From: Pseudomonas xantholysinigenes
Lineage (GTDB): Bacteria; Pseudomonadota; Gammaproteobacteria; Pseudomonadales; Pseudomonadaceae
Length of the DNA: 64,000 nt
Assembly: GCF_014268885.2 (NCBI RefSeq)
Contig: NZ_CP077095.1
Location: forward strand, 3,291,501-3,355,500
Direction: 5' to 3'
Shown: positions 57,537 to 64,000 of the stretch, in pieces
Layout of the letters: each line of letters begins with the position of its first letter
Position numbering within the stretch: position 1 is the first letter of the stretch
Position numbers and translations under genes: made by a program
The notes under the pieces: generated by a model
The model's input: only the letters and a program-made list of their open reading frames with translations
Told to the model about the DNA's origin: nothing
The model's database searches: none

Positions 57537-58775
57537 TCACCGTGCCGGTGCACTGGGTTGAGCATCGGACAACCCATAGTGAACCGCTTGAATCGTTTTC
57601 ACTTTTACATCGGCCTCCGATAGCACCACAGCAAATTCCGGCGTCCAGTCGGGGGACTTTCGCCGGCTCTCGTCGCCACTATCGAACAGCACATAATTGA
57701 TCCCCTCCTTATTCTGGACCGAGCGAAAGGCAACGCCATCGAAGTCCGCGCCCTTGTGGTACCTGATGAATTCGGTCAGGGCCTGAGTCATCACATAATC
57801 GGTATCCTGAGCCCGCAATGGCCGCCCCAGCTCTTCGTGCAGGAGCCGCAGCATGTGACGGTGCCGTGCTCGCTGTTGCTGCCCTCGCTCGAAAAGACTC
57901 AAGGCCTCAAGATGAAACTCGCCTTCCAATGCGGTGAAATCAAAGATCGTCATATCCCGTGTCGGCGAAAACGTTCCCACTACAACCGTGTCGCCGATGG
58001 AGGGGCGAACCTCGGCCACACAGGTCTCTAGCGTTTGCGAGACATACAACAACGGCATGCCGGCAGCGCTCATGCGGTTGTTCGCCGCAAACAGCTTGGG
58101 TGGAGCGCTTAGCTGGGCACCTGGGTTTTCCAGGATCTCTTGCAGCTCTTTCTTGGAGCTGGCAATGCGCTCCCGGAATAGCTCACTGCCTGCCGCTAGC
58201 GTCTTTACAACCAAGGGAGTTTCAGCGCCTTCATGAGGCTTGGCCCGCAAGGCCTCACACACCAGAGAACCAAAGAAGTTCTGCACATCCTGATTGAAGT
58301 ATCGACGCCCGTGGATGAGCTCATGAGCAAAGCCTTGCCATTCGCTTAAAACCTCATCACGCAGGACAGCGAAAGTGCCTGCCGGCGTCTGCCGGTAACG
58401 CTGGCCGGCTCGATAGAAGTCCTCGACGCAGGCTTCAGGGTTGACCAACAAAGTGGCTATCAGCGCATTGGCCTTTTCGCTGCCACAGTGGATCGCAAGA
58501 CCGACGACATTGGCCAATTCAAGGTCAACGGCCTCTTCTGCGCTGGGCACGACTTCAAAATACTTTGGCAAATCCCACTGGATACGATCGGCAATCATCT
58601 GGATGTCACGCGCTTTTTCCACTTCACGCTCGCACGCGCAACAGGTTCTGCGTTCACGCAACGTCCTGACCTGGGAGGCAATAACCCAATCGCCCAGGCA
58701 ATCCTGACAAATCCAAGCCTGGACCTTGTCCTCTTCATCAGCAAAAAGATTATTCAAACTTAGTCTATGGCGCAT
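57537..58775 (-). CDS. RES-domain protein with N-terminal zinc ribbon/HEPN-like region (putative NAD+ phosphorylase)
   Basis: The 412-residue protein begins with a zinc-ribbon-like pair CxxC (Cys23, Cys26) and CxxC (Cys45, Cys48), followed by a helical region to about residue 190. The C-terminal part is a RES domain. NNRMSAAGMPLLYVSQTLETCVAEVRPSIGD carries Arg234 and Glu255, and GVAFRSVQNKEGINYVLFD carries Ser352; these are the R-E-S set. Small RES toxins of Res-Xre modules destroy NAD+ by phosphorolysis. This is the large version with an N-terminal HEPN/RES-type domain, and no Xre-like antitoxin is adjacent. GGGGGAG precedes ATG 58775. The gene is less GC-rich than its neighbours and lies 60 bp from nrtR, part of an NAD-salvage locus. 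Confidence 0.82.
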   Translation of the reverse strand: MRHRLSLNNLFADEEDKVQAWICQDCLGDWVIASQVRTLRERRTCCACEREVEKARDIQMIADRIQWDLPKYFEVVPSAEEAVDLELANVVGLAIHCGSEKANALIATLLVNPEACVEDFYRAGQRYRQTPAGTFAVLRDEVLSEWQGFAHELIHGRRYFNQDVQNFFGSLVCEALRAKPHEGAETPLVVKTLAAGSELFRERIASSKKELQEILENPGAQLSAPPKLFAANNRMSAAGMPLLYVSQTLETCVAEVRPSIGDTVVVGTFSPTRDMTIFDFTALEGEFHLEALSLFERGQQQRARHRHMLRLLHEELGRPLRAQDTDYVMTQALTEFIRYHKGADFDGVAFRSVQNKEGINYVLFDSGDESRRKSPDWTPEFAVVLSEADVKVKTIQAVHYGLSDAQPSAPAR

Positions 58776-58835
58776 ACGAATCTCCCCCTGACACCCTTGC
58801 TCAACATCTGCCGATTACGCACCACGCTAGACTCC

Positions 58836-59537
58836 TTACCCGGCCGCCAACAGGCTACGGTCGAACATGAACACCCCCGCCCCTTGCGGCGTATGGCGGT
58901 ACAGCTGCTGTGGCCGCCCCAGCCTGGGCTGGTTCTTCTCGCCGGTATCCACCACCCAGCCCGCGGCCTTCATTCGCTCCAGGCGCTTGCGCAGCGAGGT
59001 GCCGTTGACCGCCTGCCCGAGGCACGCTTGTACCGCGGCCAAGGCATCCAGCACGGTAAAGCGCTCCGGCACCAGGTACAGCGGCAGATTGCTGTACACG
59101 GTCTTGGCCGCCAGCCGCTCGCAAGCGCGCTCGACCAGCAGGCGATGGTCGAACGGCAGCAGCCGCTTGCGCGCCAGCACCTCGTCGACGTCGACAAACA
59201 TCGGCTGCGCGGTGTCGACCTCGCCATCTGGATCGAGCAGCGCCAGGTAGTAGGTGCTCAACGACCACCCTCGTGGATCACGAAAGGCATTGCCTTCGGT
59301 GCCGACCTGCTCCAGGTGGCGCGGCACTACCTGGGCCTTCTCCACCAATGCACGTTCCGCCGCGGCGTCCAGGCTGTTGTCCGGGGTCCGGCCATTGACG
59401 ATCACACCCGGCAGGGCCCACTGCCCGGCATGGGGTTCGCGATCACGCAGGTGCAGCAGCACTTGCAGACGCTGGGTTTGCGGCGACAGGCGCAGCGCGA
59501 CGATATCCACGCTGGCCAGGACTTCTGGACTACTCAC
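58836..59537 (-). CDS. nrtR: NrtR-type Nudix-fold transcriptional regulator of NAD metabolism
   Basis: The 233-residue protein has an N-terminal Nudix-like domain (VDIVALRLSPQTQRLQVLLHLRDREPHAGQWALPGVIVNGRTPDNSLDAAAERALVEK). In it the catalytic Nudix box is degenerate, as in NrtR repressors. A C-terminal winged helix follows (TVLDALAAVQACLGQAVNGTSLRKRLERMKAAGWV). NrtR binds ADP-ribose and represses NAD-salvage genes when NAD turnover is low. GTG 59537 is taken as start because GTGGAG lies seven bases upstream; ATG 59570 is an alternative. It is divergent from pncA-pncB, with an inverted repeat between them. Confidence 0.88.
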   Translation of the reverse strand: MSSPEVLASVDIVALRLSPQTQRLQVLLHLRDREPHAGQWALPGVIVNGRTPDNSLDAAAERALVEKAQVVPRHLEQVGTEGNAFRDPRGWSLSTYYLALLDPDGEVDTAQPMFVDVDEVLARKRLLPFDHRLLVERACERLAAKTVYSNLPLYLVPERFTVLDALAAVQACLGQAVNGTSLRKRLERMKAAGWVVDTGEKNQPRLGRPQQLYRHTPQGAGVFMFDRSLLAAG

Positions 59538-59625
59538 AGGCTCACTCCACTTCTTCCGCTCATATTCCATCAGGGCAACTAAATAGATCAAGCGCTAAAT
59601 TCATCAGGAAAGTACCCTTGACACA

Positions 59626-59653
59626 CTTAATTCACCAGATGGATTATATTAAG
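59626..59653. promoter_or_regulatory. Inverted repeat, probable NrtR operator
   Basis: CTTAAT (59626-59631) and ATTAAG (59648-59653) form a perfect dyad with a 16-bp spacer, 25 bp before the pncA start. TTGACA-like sequence just upstream could be the -35 of the pncA promoter, so a protein bound here would block it. Confidence 0.6.
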
Positions 59654-59677
59654 CATCCAACCAGGGAGTGACGCCAA

Positions 59678-60328
59678 ATGAAGATCGCCAGTTTCGACGT
59701 CGACGCGCAAAACGGCTTCACCAGCAACGCACCCCAGGAGCTGCCGGTACCCGGTGGCGAGCAGATCGCCCCAGCGCTCAACGCCATGGCCCAACGCGCG
59801 TCCCTGCGCCTGGGCAGCAAGGACGCGCACCCGGCCAACGCCGCCTGGGTGGTCGCCGACGCCGGGCAGATGCTGCAACCGCTGCCCCTGGCCAATGCCG
59901 ACCTGACCTGGGTCAGCCACTGTGTGCCCGGCACCCCGGGGTTTGAGCTGCTGCCCGGCCTGCCCGCCCCCATCGACTACGATTACTTCGTCTGGAAAGG
60001 CGTCGAGCCCGACTTGCACCCCTATGGCGCCTGCTACCACGACCTGGCCGAACGCCGCTCCAGCGGCGTCATCGAGTTCCTCAAGGTGCAACAGGTGCAG
60101 GCGATCATCGTTGGTGGCCTGGCCCTGGACTACTGCGTGCGTACCACCGCCCTGCAACTGCGCCGCGCCGGCTTCGAGGTAGTGCTGTACCTGCCGGCCT
60201 GCCGCGCACTGAGCGCCGAGGGCGCGCAGCAGGCGTGCGCAGAGATGGCCACCGCCGGCATCCACCTGTGCCCCGACGAACAGGACCTCGACCGCCAACT
60301 GGCGCAACTCAAGGAGGATCGCCCATGA
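59678..60328 (+). CDS. pncA: Nicotinamidase
   Basis: The 216-residue isochorismatase-fold hydrolase has the nicotinamidase catalytic triad: Asp9 in [10 protein letters not shown], Lys107 in [10 protein letters not shown] and Cys153 in [12 protein letters not shown]. The cis-peptide region VVGG-like IIVGGLALD precedes it. It converts nicotinamide to nicotinate, the first step of the deamidating NAD salvage route. It overlaps pncB by four bases (ATGA), so both products act in sequence. Divergent from the NrtR-type repressor gene. The symbol refers to function; paralogues of other isochorismatases are less likely given the neighbours. Confidence 0.9.
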   Translation: MKIASFDVDAQNGFTSNAPQELPVPGGEQIAPALNAMAQRASLRLGSKDAHPANAAWVVADAGQMLQPLPLANADLTWVSHCVPGTPGFELLPGLPAPIDYDYFVWKGVEPDLHPYGACYHDLAERRSSGVIEFLKVQQVQAIIVGGLALDYCVRTTALQLRRAGFEVVLYLPACRALSAEGAQQACAEMATAGIHLCPDEQDLDRQLAQLKEDRP

Positions 60329-61524
60329 GCGACAGCGTTTTCGGCCCAAGGATCATCCAGAACCTGCTGGACACCGACTTCTACAAGATCACCATGATGC
60401 AGGCGGTGCTGCACAACTACCCCAACGCCGAGGTGGAATGGGAGTTCCGCTGCCGCAACAACGAAGACCTGGCACCCTACTTGGCCGAGATCCGCTACCA
60501 GATCGAACAACTGGCCGATGTCTCGGTGACCCACGACCAGCTGGCCTACCTGGAGAAGATCCCGTTCATCAAGGCGGATTTCATCCGTTTTCTCAGCCTG
60601 TTCCGCTTCAACCTGCGCTACGTGCAGGTAGGCCTGGACGCTACCGGACAGCTGGCGATCCACGTGCGCGGCCCGTGGCTGCACGTGATCCTGTTCGAGA
60701 TCCCGCTGCTGGCGATCATCAGCGAGGTGCGCAACCGTTACCGCTATCGCGAGGTGCTGATCGAGCAGGTTGGCGAGCGCCTGTACCAGAAGCTCGACTG
60801 GCTCAGGGCGCAGGCCAGCGACGACGAGCTGGCCGGCCTGCAACTGGCCGACTTCGGCACCCGTCGGCGCTTCTCGTACCGGGTACAGGAAGAGGTGGTG
60901 CACATCCTCAAGCGCGACTTCCCGGGCAAGTTCGTCGGCACCAGCAACGTGCACCTGGCCCGCGAGTACCAGATCAAGCCGATCGGCACCATGGCCCACG
61001 AGTGGTTCATGGCCCACCAACAGCTCGGTCCACGGCTGCTCGACAGCCAGGCCGCCGCGCTGGAATGCTGGGTGCGTGAGTACCGTGGCCAGCTGGGCAT
61101 CGCCCTGACCGACTGCATCGGCATGGATGCCTTCATGCGCGACTTCGACCTGTATTTCGCCAAGCTGTTCGACGGCCTGCGCCACGACTCGGGCGAGCCG
61201 CTGGCCTGGGCCGAGAAAGCCATCGCACACTACCAGCGGCTGGGCATCGACCCCAGGAGCAAGACCCTGATCTTCTCCGATGGCCTGGACTTCCAGAAGA
61301 TGCTCGAGCTGTACCGTGCGCTCAATGGCCGTATCCAGGTCAGCTTTGGCATCGGCACCAACCTCACCTGCGACATTCCCGGCGTCACGCCGATGAACAT
61401 CGTGATCAAGATGACCGCCTGCAATGGCGCGCCGGTGGCGAAGATCTCCGACAGCCCAGGCAAGACCCAGTGCCGAGACGAGAACTTCGTGGCGTACCTG
61501 CGGCATGTGTTCAAGGTCGATTGA
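60325..61524 (+). CDS. pncB: Nicotinate phosphoribosyltransferase
   Basis: The 399-residue protein has the PncB signatures [32 protein letters not shown] at the start, [44 protein letters not shown] and [14 protein letters not shown] near the end. It makes nicotinate mononucleotide from nicotinate and PRPP with ATP hydrolysis. AAGGAGG lies before ATG 60325, inside the end of pncA. Both genes lie under the predicted NrtR operator. Confidence 0.97.
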   Translation: MSDSVFGPRIIQNLLDTDFYKITMMQAVLHNYPNAEVEWEFRCRNNEDLAPYLAEIRYQIEQLADVSVTHDQLAYLEKIPFIKADFIRFLSLFRFNLRYVQVGLDATGQLAIHVRGPWLHVILFEIPLLAIISEVRNRYRYREVLIEQVGERLYQKLDWLRAQASDDELAGLQLADFGTRRRFSYRVQEEVVHILKRDFPGKFVGTSNVHLAREYQIKPIGTMAHEWFMAHQQLGPRLLDSQAAALECWVREYRGQLGIALTDCIGMDAFMRDFDLYFAKLFDGLRHDSGEPLAWAEKAIAHYQRLGIDPRSKTLIFSDGLDFQKMLELYRALNGRIQVSFGIGTNLTCDIPGVTPMNIVIKMTACNGAPVAKISDSPGKTQCRDENFVAYLRHVFKVD

Positions 61525-61535
61525 CCGCGAAGCCG

Positions 61536-61556
61536 GCCTGCCCCTTGCGGGCAGGC
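61536..61556 (+). terminator. Hairpin after pncB
   Basis: GCCTGCCC-CTTGC-GGGCAGGC is an eight-pair perfect stem with a five-base loop, 11 bp after the pncB stop. There is no T-run, so Rho help may be needed. Confidence 0.6.
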
Positions 61557-61622
61557 ACGCCGCTCAGCCAACTGATCCAGGGGCCTTGGCGCGCTTGCCA
61601 CGCGCCAGGCCCACGTCAAGAG

Positions 61623-61892
61623 TTACCACTGGCCACTTGCGAGGCAGCCAACGATTTCCCAACCGCTGTATTCCCACCAGGAATAGCGCTCATCGGCGCA
61701 GTTTCTGGCAAGGCTGGCCACCTGGATGCTCTTGGCTGTCTGAGCGCTAGCGAAGGGCGTGCCAAGCGAGGTGGTCGCTTGATTGGCGGTTTGCGCCGCA
61801 GTGATGGAGGCCGGATGCACGGAAGCGTTGGCGACCGTGATGCCGAAGGTGAGCGCTACGGATACGGCCAGGGCAGTCATGGGCTTTTTCAT
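61623..61892 (-). CDS. Small secreted protein, unknown function
   Basis: The 89-residue precursor has a Sec signal peptide (MKKPMTALAVSVALTFGITVANA). The mature segment of about 65 residues is Ala/Thr-rich first and then ends in an aromatic tail CADERYSWWEYSGWEIVGCLASGQW. Two cysteines (65 and 83) can form a disulfide that closes a loop containing Trp72, Trp73, Trp78. AAGGAA lies seven bases upstream of ATG 61892. I do not recognise the family. Codon choice and the signal peptide argue that it is real. Divergent from ppnN. Confidence 0.75.
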   Translation of the reverse strand: MKKPMTALAVSVALTFGITVANASVHPASITAAQTANQATTSLGTPFASAQTAKSIQVASLARNCADERYSWWEYSGWEIVGCLASGQW

Positions 61893-62157
61893 GTTGGAAT
61901 TCCTTTCAGTGATCTGACAGGCGCACAGGCATTGGCCCGACCTGCCAACACCGTGACAGGCCAGGCTATCGGTAAACCTATCACCGCCAGGCCAACGGCA
62001 CAGTCGCTCAACTGTGCTATTGACAGAACCCTGTGCAAAGCGCGCCTGCGTGGCGCCCCTGGCCACCAAGGTTTTTCACCCGCCCCCTCGTTGCCACGCA
62101 CGTTTGCTTGTATGGTGTTGTCCAAGAAGGATGTTTTACCCGCACAGGAAAGACCAG

Positions 62158-63531
62158 ATGCCCCAACGCAATGTCATCAACGCCTCCGTCAGCCCCAAGG
62201 GCAGCCTGGAGACGCTGTCGCAACGTGAAGTCCAGCAACTGAGTGAAGTCGGTACCGGCAGCCTCTACACCCTGTTCCGCCAGTGCGCCCTGGCCATCCT
62301 CAACACCGGCGCCCATGTCGACAACGCCAAGACCATCCTCGAGGCCTACCAGGACTTCGAGGTACGCATCCACCAGCAGGACCGCGGCGTGCGCCTGGAG
62401 CTGCTCAACGCCCCGGCCGATGCCTTCGTCGATGGCGAGATGATCGCCAGCACCCGCGAGATGCTGTTCAGCGCCCTGCGCGACATCGTCTACACCGAGA
62501 GCGAACTGGCCAGCCAGCGCATCGACCTGGAAAGCTCCCAGGGCCTCACCGACTACGTCTTCCACCTGCTGCGCAACGCCCGCACCCTACGCCCCGGCGT
62601 CGAGCCGAAAATGGTCGTGTGCTGGGGCGGTCACTCGATCAGCAGCGAGGAATACCAGTACACCAAGAAGGTCGGCCACGAGCTCGGCCTGCGCAAGCTG
62701 GATGTCTGCACCGGCTGCGGCCCGGGGGTGATGAAAGGCCCGATGAAGGGCGCCACCATCGCCCACGCCAAGCAGCGCATGCACGGCAGCCGCTACCTGG
62801 GCCTGACCGAGCCGGGCATCATCGCCGCCGAGGCGCCCAACCCGATCGTCAACGAGCTGGTGATCCTGCCGGACATCGAGAAGCGCCTGGAAGCCTTCGT
62901 CCGCGTCGGCCACGGCATCATCATCTTCCCCGGCGGCGCCGGCACCGCCGAGGAGTTCCTCTACCTGCTCGGCATCCTCATGCACCCGGACAACCACGAC
63001 CTGCCCTTCCCGGTGATCCTCACCGGGCCGCGCAGCGCCGAACCGTTCCTGCGGCAGTTGAACGACTTCGTCGGCGCCACCCTCGGCGAGGCCGCCCAGG
63101 GCCACTACCAGATCATCATCGACGACCCCGCCGAAGTGGCGCGACACATGGTCGAAGGGCTCAAGGCAGTCAAGCAGTTCCGTCGCGAACGCAACGACGC
63201 CTTCCACTTCAACTGGCTGCTGAAGATCGACGAGGGCTTCCAGCACCCGTTCGATCCGACCCACGAAAACATGGCCAACCTGGCCCTGCGCCGCAACCTG
63301 CCGCCCCACGAGCTGGCGGCCAACCTGCGCCGGGCGTTTTCCGGGATCGTAGCCGGCAACGTCAAGGACAAGGGCATTCGCCTGATCGAGGAGCATGGGC
63401 CATACCAGATCCGCGGCGACGCGGCGATCCTAGACCCACTGGGGCGGTTGTTGCAGGCGTTCGTCGACCAGCATCGGATGAAATTGCCAGGCGGCGCGGC
63501 GTATGTACCGTGCTACCAGGTAGTGACCTGA
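62158..63531 (+). CDS. ppnN: Pyrimidine/purine nucleotide 5'-monophosphate nucleosidase PpnN (LOG family)
   Basis: The 457-residue protein matches E. coli PpnN (YgdH) in length and layout. It has an N-terminal helical domain (VINASVSPKGSLETLSQREVQQL), the central LOG-type Rossmann domain with GCGPGVMKGPMKGATIAHAKQR and FPGGAGTAEEFLYLLGILMHP, and a C-terminal region (PPHELAANLRRAFSGIVAGNVKDKGIRLIEEHGPYQIRGDAAIL). The enzyme cleaves nucleotide monophosphates to free base and ribose-5-phosphate, and its E. coli form is stimulated by (p)ppGpp. It stands alone. The start at ATG 62158 is confirmed by AGGA nine bases upstream. Confidence 0.95.
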   Translation: MPQRNVINASVSPKGSLETLSQREVQQLSEVGTGSLYTLFRQCALAILNTGAHVDNAKTILEAYQDFEVRIHQQDRGVRLELLNAPADAFVDGEMIASTREMLFSALRDIVYTESELASQRIDLESSQGLTDYVFHLLRNARTLRPGVEPKMVVCWGGHSISSEEYQYTKKVGHELGLRKLDVCTGCGPGVMKGPMKGATIAHAKQRMHGSRYLGLTEPGIIAAEAPNPIVNELVILPDIEKRLEAFVRVGHGIIIFPGGAGTAEEFLYLLGILMHPDNHDLPFPVILTGPRSAEPFLRQLNDFVGATLGEAAQGHYQIIIDDPAEVARHMVEGLKAVKQFRRERNDAFHFNWLLKIDEGFQHPFDPTHENMANLALRRNLPPHELAANLRRAFSGIVAGNVKDKGIRLIEEHGPYQIRGDAAILDPLGRLLQAFVDQHRMKLPGGAAYVPCYQVVT

Positions 63532-63549
63532 CCCCCGGCGGTAAACCTC

Positions 63550-63655
63550 TGGAGCGGCCTTGTGCCGCGAAAGGGCCGCAAAGCGGCCCCGGCAATCTCT
63601 GCTCGACGCTCAGATCCTGGGGCTGCTTCGCAGCCCTTTCGCAACACCCTGCAGA
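63550..63655. repeat. REP pair (ggagcggccttgtgcc type)
   Basis: tggagcggccttgtgccgcgaaagg is followed by a gctgcttcgcagccctttcgca half in inverted orientation, the second copy being degenerate. It is the same REP class as at 36131 and probably ends the ppnN transcript. Confidence 0.85.
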
Positions 63656-63781
63656 CATTTCCCACCCTAAACGGTGAACCTGCCTCCAAAAAAACGGTCT
63701 TTCGCTGACGGTCAATTCACCCGACCGGATCAGCGGCCCAGTCATCGGGCCTTCATTCGTCCTGTTTCAGCGAAGACCAGC

Positions 63782-64000
63782 ATGCCAGACAACCAGCCAA
63801 CCTCCCCTGCCCTCACCGCCCTGCGCGGCGGCCTGATTGCCGCCCTGATCGCCCTCGCCATCCCGGCCCATGCCGAGGAGCCAACCAGCGACGCGCGCTG
63901 GGTCAGCGACAGCCTGAGCACCTATGTGCGCAGCGGGCCCACCGACGGCCACCGCATCGTCGGCACGCTCAAGTCCGGGCAGAAGGTCACGCTGGTGACC
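63782..64000 (+). CDS. TIGR04211-type SH3 domain protein (cut by window end)
   Basis: The first 73 codons show a signal peptide (GGLIAALIALAIPAHAEE) after a short N-terminal stretch. The start of a bacterial SH3 domain follows: ARWVSDSLSTYVRSGPTDGHRIVGTLKSGQKVTLV. This is the layout of the YgiM/TIGR04211 family, which carries a C-terminal coiled coil and membrane anchor (outside the window). The role is in the cell envelope but otherwise unknown. No stop is reached by position 64000. Confidence 0.85.
   Translation, partial: MPDNQPTSPALTALRGGLIAALIALAIPAHAEEPTSDARWVSDSLSTYVRSGPTDGHRIVGTLKSGQKVTLVT

Overview
The window is a 64 kb piece of a high-GC gammaproteobacterial chromosome, almost certainly a Pseudomonas of the P. 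putida group. The grounds are the dispersed REP palindromes (core gtgggagcgggcttgcccgc), a P. putida-type DOPA decarboxylase gene, Pseudomonas-restricted small families (DUF3077, DUF2946), a pyoverdine-type MbtH/thioesterase pair behind an iron-starvation sigma-factor box, and many LysR/LysE-type genes. About 57 protein genes are supported. I saw no rRNA, tRNA, CRISPR array, integrase or transposase.

Layout. 1-8.5 kb: end of a membrane protein gene, a VOC protein, an orphan ParA, a DUF2946 plus TonB-dependent receptor pair (possible copper link), a lipoprotein nuclease, a lipoprotein and an MHS-family transporter. 8.6-15.2 kb: katG with a possible OxyR site, a lipoprotein, DOPA decarboxylase with its LysR neighbour, and a YebC-family regulator. 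15.3-20.5 kb: a REP array, a FAD amine oxidase plus organophosphate-type MFS pair divergent from a LysR gene, and a 750-bp composite inverted repeat. 20.5-25.6 kb: DUF2784, trans-aconitate methyltransferase, an orphan FecR-like protein, and an amino acid permease facing a MocR regulator.

25.6-28.8 kb is the clearest accessory segment. It holds an S-type pyocin with a colicin D-type tRNase domain under a near-consensus LexA box, followed by its immunity gene. In this sequence the pyocin reading frame is broken by one extra base while the immunity gene is intact. 29-33.6 kb: two hybrid sensor kinases of the same architecture, tail to tail.

33.6-56.5 kb: metabolic and transport genes, including five LysE-family exporters with various regulators, an NCS1 permease, acyl-CoA dehydrogenase/LysR, cysteine desulfurase, a 0.9-kb REP array with a 238-bp higher-order period, nitroreductase/LysR, SotB/AraC, a cyclase-family protein, and the thioesterase/MbtH pair. 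A structured leader with competing hairpins precedes a DUF3077 gene at 34.4-34.6 kb.

56.5-64 kb: small conserved genes, a large RES-domain protein (putative NAD+ phosphorylase) with an N-terminal zinc ribbon, and immediately next to it the NAD-salvage cluster nrtR / pncA-pncB. Then come a small secreted protein, ppnN, and the start of an SH3-domain protein cut by the window end.

All functional calls rest on reading translated sequence and motifs by eye; no database search was run. Start codons were chosen by ribosome-binding-site spacing where the longest reading frame looked too long.
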